A DNA stretch of 64,000 bases from Anaerolineales bacterium. Lineage in GTDB: Bacteria; Chloroflexota; Anaerolineae; Anaerolineales; Villigracilaceae. This document shows positions 60,205 to 64,000 of the stretch, piece after piece; position 1 is the stretch's first letter; every line of letters begins with the position of its first letter. The position numbers and the translations under genes are program-made. Below the pieces are notes generated by a model that did no database searches, was not told where the DNA came from, and worked only from the letters and a program-made list of their open reading frames with translations. The stretch covers positions 1 through 64,000 of the forward strand of contig JADZCC010000039.1 of assembly GCA_020851785.1 (NCBI GenBank), given 5' to 3'.

Positions 60205-61464
60205 ATGAAGAAATTTTTTGCAAGATTTTCCCGTAAAACGTGGATTGTAGTTGGCGTGGTTGGCGTAGTGATCCTCGCTATTTTGTTTATGGCCCTAAAC
60301 CCTGGCGAAGCGCCAGAGACGTATCAAACCGCCAAGGCGGAGCGCGGCAATTTGGCGGCGACCGTTGGCGCGACGGGCACCGTCCGCGCGAAGCAGAGCG
60401 CGACGCTGACCTGGTCCACCACTGGGACGGTCGGCGCGGTCAATGCGGAAGTGGGTCAGCGTGTGGCGCGCGGCGATATTTTGGCCAGCCTGGATCAGCA
60501 GTCGCTGAATCAGAGCGTGATTATGGCCGAGGCCGATTTAGTCACCGCCCAAAAAGCTTTGGAAGATTTGTTGGATTCTGGCACAGCCAGCGCGCAAGCC
60601 GCCAGAGATTTGGACGCGGCGGAGGACGCTTACGAGAAGGCGTATAACTATCGCAAGGGGCTGAATGGAAAGATTACGATTGCCGAAACGTATCTAGAGC
60701 ATGGCGTTCCCAAAGTCCGTTACACCAAAGGCTATGCCGACGCTGAAACGATTAAGGACGCCGATCAAAAACTGGCGTTGGCGGAAGCCAAACTAAACGA
60801 TGCGAAACGCGCCTATGAACGCGTGAAAGACGGCGCCGACCCAGCGGATGTGGCGGCGGCCGAGGCGCGCGTGGCGGCGGCTAAAGCCACTTTGGCGCAG
60901 GCGGCTATCATTGCCCCGTTTAGCGGCGTGGTGACGCAAGCCTCTCCGTTTGTGGGCGATCAAGTCAGCGTGGGGACTTCCGCTTTTCGGATTGACGATC
61001 TCTCCAATTTGCTGGTGGATGTGCAGGTCTCGGAAGTGGATATTAATAACCTTAGCGTGGGGCAGGCGGCCACTTTGACTTTTGACGCGATTGCCGGAAA
61101 GGAATACGCGGGTCAGGTGGTGCAGGTGGGGCAGGCCGGAGACGCCGTGCAAGGCGTGGTGAATTTTACGGTGACGGTCCAACTCACCGACGCAGACGAA
61201 GCCATCAAGCCCGGCATGACCGTGGCTGTGAACATTGTGGTCAACGAGGTCAAAGACGCGATTCTAATTCCCAACCGCGCTGTCCGTGTGGTGAATGGGC
61301 AGAGGGTGGTGTATCTGCTGGTGAATGGCCAGCCGCTGGAAGTTAAGGTGACGCTCGGCGCTTCTTCAGATACGCACAGCGTTTTAACCAACGGCGATAT
61401 TAAAGAAGGCGATGCCATCATCCTTAATCCGCCAACCATGAACATGCTCATCTTTGGAGGCTAG
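60205..61464 (+). CDS. Periplasmic/extracellular adaptor protein, MacA/HlyD-like
   Basis: Membrane-fusion-type adaptor of 419 residues: TM anchor (about 8-28), lipoyl/biotinyl-like halves around a coiled-coil hairpin (about 70-210, with SALxLD-type [13 protein letters not shown] and [13 protein letters not shown]), beta-barrel ([24 protein letters not shown]) and a membrane-proximal end. It works with an ABC transporter. The ATG at 60205 is preferred to a GTG at 60196 because GGAG is 8 nt before it. The three following genes are in the same operon. Confidence 0.9.
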   Translation: MKKFFARFSRKTWIVVGVVGVVILAILFMALNPGEAPETYQTAKAERGNLAATVGATGTVRAKQSATLTWSTTGTVGAVNAEVGQRVARGDILASLDQQSLNQSVIMAEADLVTAQKALEDLLDSGTASAQAARDLDAAEDAYEKAYNYRKGLNGKITIAETYLEHGVPKVRYTKGYADAETIKDADQKLALAEAKLNDAKRAYERVKDGADPADVAAAEARVAAAKATLAQAAIIAPFSGVVTQASPFVGDQVSVGTSAFRIDDLSNLLVDVQVSEVDINNLSVGQAATLTFDAIAGKEYAGQVVQVGQAGDAVQGVVNFTVTVQLTDADEAIKPGMTVAVNIVVNEVKDAILIPNRAVRVVNGQRVVYLLVNGQPLEVKVTLGASSDTHSVLTNGDIKEGDAIILNPPTMNMLIFGG

Positions 61465-61465
61465 G

Positions 61466-62176
61466 ATGGAAGATTGGGTGATTGAAGCCCGTGATTTGCG
61501 TAAAACCTATCGCATGGGCGAATTTGATGTGGAAGCCTTGCGCGGCGTTTCTTTTCATGTGAAGCGCGGCGAGGTGGTTTCCATCATGGGGCCTTCCGGC
61601 TCCGGGAAATCCACGATGATGAATACGCTCGGCTGTCTGGATCGCCCCACCTCGGGCGAATATATCCTCGACGGCGAATCGGTGGGCGCGATGAACGACG
61701 ATCAACTGGCCAGCGTGCGGAATCGCAAAGTGGGTTTTGTCTTTCAAAGTTTTAATTTGCTTTCGCGCCTCACCGCAATTGGCAATGTGGAATTGCCCTT
61801 GCGCTATGCCGGGCTGACAGAAGGCCGCCGCGAAAAGGCCATCGCCTCGCTGGAAGCGGTAGGCCTCAAAGACCGCATGAAGCATCGTCCGTTTGAACTC
61901 TCCGGCGGACAGCAACAGCGCGTAGCCGTGGCCCGCGCGCTGGTCAACGACCCGGCCATCATCATGGCCGACGAACCGACCGGCAATCTGGATTCAAAAG
62001 TGGGGCAGGAGATTATGAACCTGCTCCTCAACTTAAACAAAGCACGCGGCACAACCCTGGTGATCGTTACGCACGACCCGGGCGTTGCCGAACAAACGCA
62101 ACGCGTCATCCGCCTGCGCGACGGACTGCTCGAATCCGATGGGTATGCGGAACAAGAAGGGAAAGCTAAACCATGA
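61466..62176 (+). CDS. ABC transporter ATPase, MacB/LolD-like
   Basis: ATPase of 236 residues with Walker [19 protein letters not shown] (about 41-58), Q-loop in [11 protein letters not shown], signature [15 protein letters not shown], Walker [13 protein letters not shown] and switch His in VTHDPG. This set is typical of the MacB/FtsE/LolD family. The ATG at 61466 follows GGAGG at 5 nt. It overlaps the permease gene by 4 nt (ATGA-type junction). Confidence 0.95.
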   Translation: MEDWVIEARDLRKTYRMGEFDVEALRGVSFHVKRGEVVSIMGPSGSGKSTMMNTLGCLDRPTSGEYILDGESVGAMNDDQLASVRNRKVGFVFQSFNLLSRLTAIGNVELPLRYAGLTEGRREKAIASLEAVGLKDRMKHRPFELSGGQQQRVAVARALVNDPAIIMADEPTGNLDSKVGQEIMNLLLNLNKARGTTLVIVTHDPGVAEQTQRVIRLRDGLLESDGYAEQEGKAKP

Positions 62177-63432
62177 AACTTTCACAAGCCCTGCTTGAAG
62201 CGCTGGAAAGTTTAAGCGGCAATAAATTACGCTCTGGGTTAACGGTGCTGGGCATTGTGATTGGCGTGGCGGCGGTGATCGCCATGCTCGCGGTTGGGAA
62301 TGGGGCCCAAGCCTCGATTACCGGCTCAATCTCCAGCATTGGCACCAACCTGCTCTTCGTCTTTAGCGGCGCGCCGCAAGATCAGGGCGGGCCCGGCGGC
62401 GGTGGCGGACGAAGTGGCAACAACGTCCGCCCGTTAACGCTGGCGGATGCCGAAGCCATGAGCGACCCATTGGTTGCGCCCTCGGTGGCGCAGGTGGCTC
62501 CAGCTTTGCAAGGCCGCGGCGCCGTCGCCTATGCCGGAGAAAACTCCAGCACAACCATTAACGGCGTAACGCCAACCTATTATGCAGTTCGCAACCTCGA
62601 ATTAGCCGAAGGCGAATTTATCAACGAAGAGCATATTTTAGGGCGCATGTCGGTAGTCGTCTTGGGCCCGGATACCGCCGACAATTTATTCGGCCGCCAC
62701 GAAGGCGTGGTGGGTGAGACGATTCGCATCGAAGGCCAGCCCTTCCGCGTGATTGGCGTTTTAGTCGCCAAAGGCGGCGGCGCATTCGGCAGTGAAGACG
62801 ATGGAGTCTACGTCCCATTCACTACCGCGCAAGCCCGCCTGCTCAAACATGAATCCTACAATCAGGTGGATATTATCTTCGCCCAGGCCGCTTCCGCCGA
62901 AGCCGTGCCAACCGCAGTCGAAGAAATCTCAGCCGTCCTGCGCCAGCGGCATCGCACGCCGGTCGGCGCGGACGATTTCTCAGTCCTCACGCAACAAGAC
63001 TTCCTCTCCACCTTTTCCGCCATCACCAACGTCCTCACCATCTTCCTCGGCGGCATCGCCGGAATTTCCTTGCTGGTGGGCGGCATCGGCATTATGAACA
63101 TCATGCTCGTCTCCGTTTCCGAACGCACGCGCGAAATCGGTTTGCGAAAAGCGCTCGGCGCGCGCAAGCGCGACATCCTCCTGCAATTCCTCACCGAATC
63201 GTCCCTGCTTAGTTTCATCGGCGGCGTCATCGGCATCCTCTTTGGCTGGCTGATCGCTTTCGTCATTGGAAAAATCGCAGTCGCTTCAGGAACCGATTTC
63301 GTCCCCATTGTCGGAAGCAACGCCATCCTGCTTTCCACCAGTTTCTCCGCGGCCATTGGCTTGTTCTTTGGCATTTACCCCGCCAGCCGCGCCGCCAACC
63401 TGGAGCCAGTGGAAGCCCTACGGCACGAATAA
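62173..63432 (+). CDS. ABC transporter permease, MacB/FtsX family
   Basis: Permease of 419 residues with the MacB layout: TM1 (about 18-45), a large external domain (about 46-280) beginning with a Gly-rich loop ([11 protein letters not shown]), then three TM helices (about 283-410). The typical [20 protein letters not shown] block (about 316-335) and [12 protein letters not shown]-terminus are present. Together with the adaptor and ATPase it forms a MacAB-like exporter; a TolC partner is not in the window. Confidence 0.93.
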   Translation: MKLSQALLEALESLSGNKLRSGLTVLGIVIGVAAVIAMLAVGNGAQASITGSISSIGTNLLFVFSGAPQDQGGPGGGGGRSGNNVRPLTLADAEAMSDPLVAPSVAQVAPALQGRGAVAYAGENSSTTINGVTPTYYAVRNLELAEGEFINEEHILGRMSVVVLGPDTADNLFGRHEGVVGETIRIEGQPFRVIGVLVAKGGGAFGSEDDGVYVPFTTAQARLLKHESYNQVDIIFAQAASAEAVPTAVEEISAVLRQRHRTPVGADDFSVLTQQDFLSTFSAITNVLTIFLGGIAGISLLVGGIGIMNIMLVSVSERTREIGLRKALGARKRDILLQFLTESSLLSFIGGVIGILFGWLIAFVIGKIAVASGTDFVPIVGSNAILLSTSFSAAIGLFFGIYPASRAANLEPVEALRHE

Positions 63433-64000
63433 TGACCAAACCTAAAAACATTTTTTTGATTTTTCTCACAGCCGCGCTTTTGCAAGCCTGCCTGAAATTG
63501 CAGATGACGATTTCCACGCCCCCCGCCGCGCCCACGCTGGATTCTGCTCCCCAAGCCGAGTCCACGCCCGCGCAAAAACCAACCGCCATCCAAACTTTGG
63601 CGCCTGCCCCAACTCTGGAACTTCCCACGCCCACCGCCACCTTGGCCAGCGTGACCATTACCGCCGTCAAAGGCAACCTCAACATTCGGCGCGGCCCCGG
63701 CCTGGCTTACAACTCGATTGGCGTTTTATACGAAGGCTCCGCCGTTCAAGTCATTGCCCGCGACGTATTAAGCAAATGGGCGCAGGTGCAAATCCCAAAT
63801 TCAGATAAAACCGGCTGGGTCTCTGTGCTGACCAAATACTCCCAACTCACCGGCGACTTGGATTCCGTCCCCGGCTTCACCACGCAGGATTGGCCAATCA
63901 TGGCCTATTTACGAAATTGCACGCATCACCAAATGTACATCATGCCCGGCGAAATCATCCTGCCTTCTTCCTATGCCATCCCCGAAAACGAAATTTCAAT
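63432..64000 (+). CDS. SH3b-domain lipoprotein (3' end outside window)
   Basis: The reading frame starts at ATG 63432, overlapping the permease stop codon by one base (TAATG), and stays open to the window edge. The product begins with a lipoprotein signal (FLTAALLQACLKL, Cys about 20), a long Pro/Thr/Ala linker (about 25-75) and an SH3b domain (GNLNIRRGPGLAYNSIGVLY...WAQVQI...TGWVSVL, about 80-140). About 190 residues are visible. It is probably an anchored cell-wall-binding protein exported and used with the MacAB-like system, whose operon it ends or continues. Confidence 0.85.
   Translation, partial: MTKPKNIFLIFLTAALLQACLKLQMTISTPPAAPTLDSAPQAESTPAQKPTAIQTLAPAPTLELPTPTATLASVTITAVKGNLNIRRGPGLAYNSIGVLYEGSAVQVIARDVLSKWAQVQIPNSDKTGWVSVLTKYSQLTGDLDSVPGFTTQDWPIMAYLRNCTHHQMYIMPGEIILPSSYAIPENEIS

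Noticed and set aside
1..64000. tRNA, rRNA, tmRNA genes or prophage
   Set aside because: No cloverleaf, GGTTCGAATC T-arm, rRNA-like segment or phage structural gene was found on either strand by reading.

Overview
The window looks like a chromosomal segment from a Gram-negative-type or monoderm bacterium of the phylum Chloroflexota, most likely class Anaerolineae. This is inferred from the gene mix (NBR1-Ig-like lipoproteins, SH3b lipoproteins with Pro/Thr-rich linkers, class II RNR with NrdR, RNase J, Rho, a GT39-like giant membrane protein, paired UbiA prenyltransferases) and from dispersed intergenic palindromes; no rRNA or tRNA is present to confirm it. Coding density is high and genes sit on both strands in short operons.

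Layout. 1-270: edge of a probable insertion sequence, then a terminator-like hairpin. 270-6.5 kb: gyrA, then on the minus strand birA, a LysM/M23 peptidase and rho with its own promoter. 6.8-10.2 kb: lgt, a sulfotransferase, an L7/L12-like small protein and a lipoprotein. 10.2-12.8 kb: a minus-strand module of a Crp/Fnr regulator, a DUF1858-like Cys protein and a cytochrome c-NirK fusion lipoprotein, with a TTGCG-N4-CGCAA dyad placed at about -41. 12.8-18.8 kb: a copper operon with a textbook promoter and CsoR operator (csoR, cupredoxin, copZ, DUF2085, copA, TauE/SafE-cupredoxin fusion, a second HMA protein). 18.8-29 kb: Ser/Thr kinase, RarD, two tandem UbiA/MenA-like genes, a PD-(D/E)XK-like protein, MBL hydrolase, giant membrane protein, mutY. 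30-36 kb: RNase J with a long structured leader, an alpha/beta-hydrolase-AMP-ligase fusion plus a second hydrolase. 35.5-40 kb: nrdR-nrdJ under a pair of NrdR boxes 31 bp apart; nrdJ carries a 448-residue LAGLIDADG intein. 40-43.7 kb: a REP-associated tyrosine transposase and an MmeI-like type IIL restriction-modification gene. 43.7-52.2 kb: HAD phosphatase, deoxynucleoside kinase, a SpoIIE-type phosphatase, a PLP trans-sulfuration enzyme, ABC-F, a DHFR-like reductase. 52.3-60 kb: PIG-L deacetylase, bL25, then a five-gene minus-strand operon (DsbA-like/cyclophilin fusion, PrsW, TrmI, Zn-ribbon protein, Nudix) and an HExxH protein. 60.2-64 kb: a MacAB-like export operon ending in an SH3b lipoprotein cut by the window edge.

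Most notable observations. (1) Four copies of one 33-nt palindrome cluster around the RAYT gene; two lie inside the type IIL gene and are translated in frame because the unit is 11 codons long and has one open frame, and a third supplies that gene's stop codon. (2) About fourteen genes have a -10-like hexamer 6-9 nt before the start codon and no Shine-Dalgarno site, indicating widespread leaderless mRNAs; this moves several starts. (3) The NirK fusion and its positioned Crp/Fnr-type site. (4) A promoter-to-terminator-to-gene arrangement in the RNase J leader. (5) The intein exactly at the conserved GG/TRRG junction of class II RNR. All functions are assigned from sequence features by eye, without database searches.
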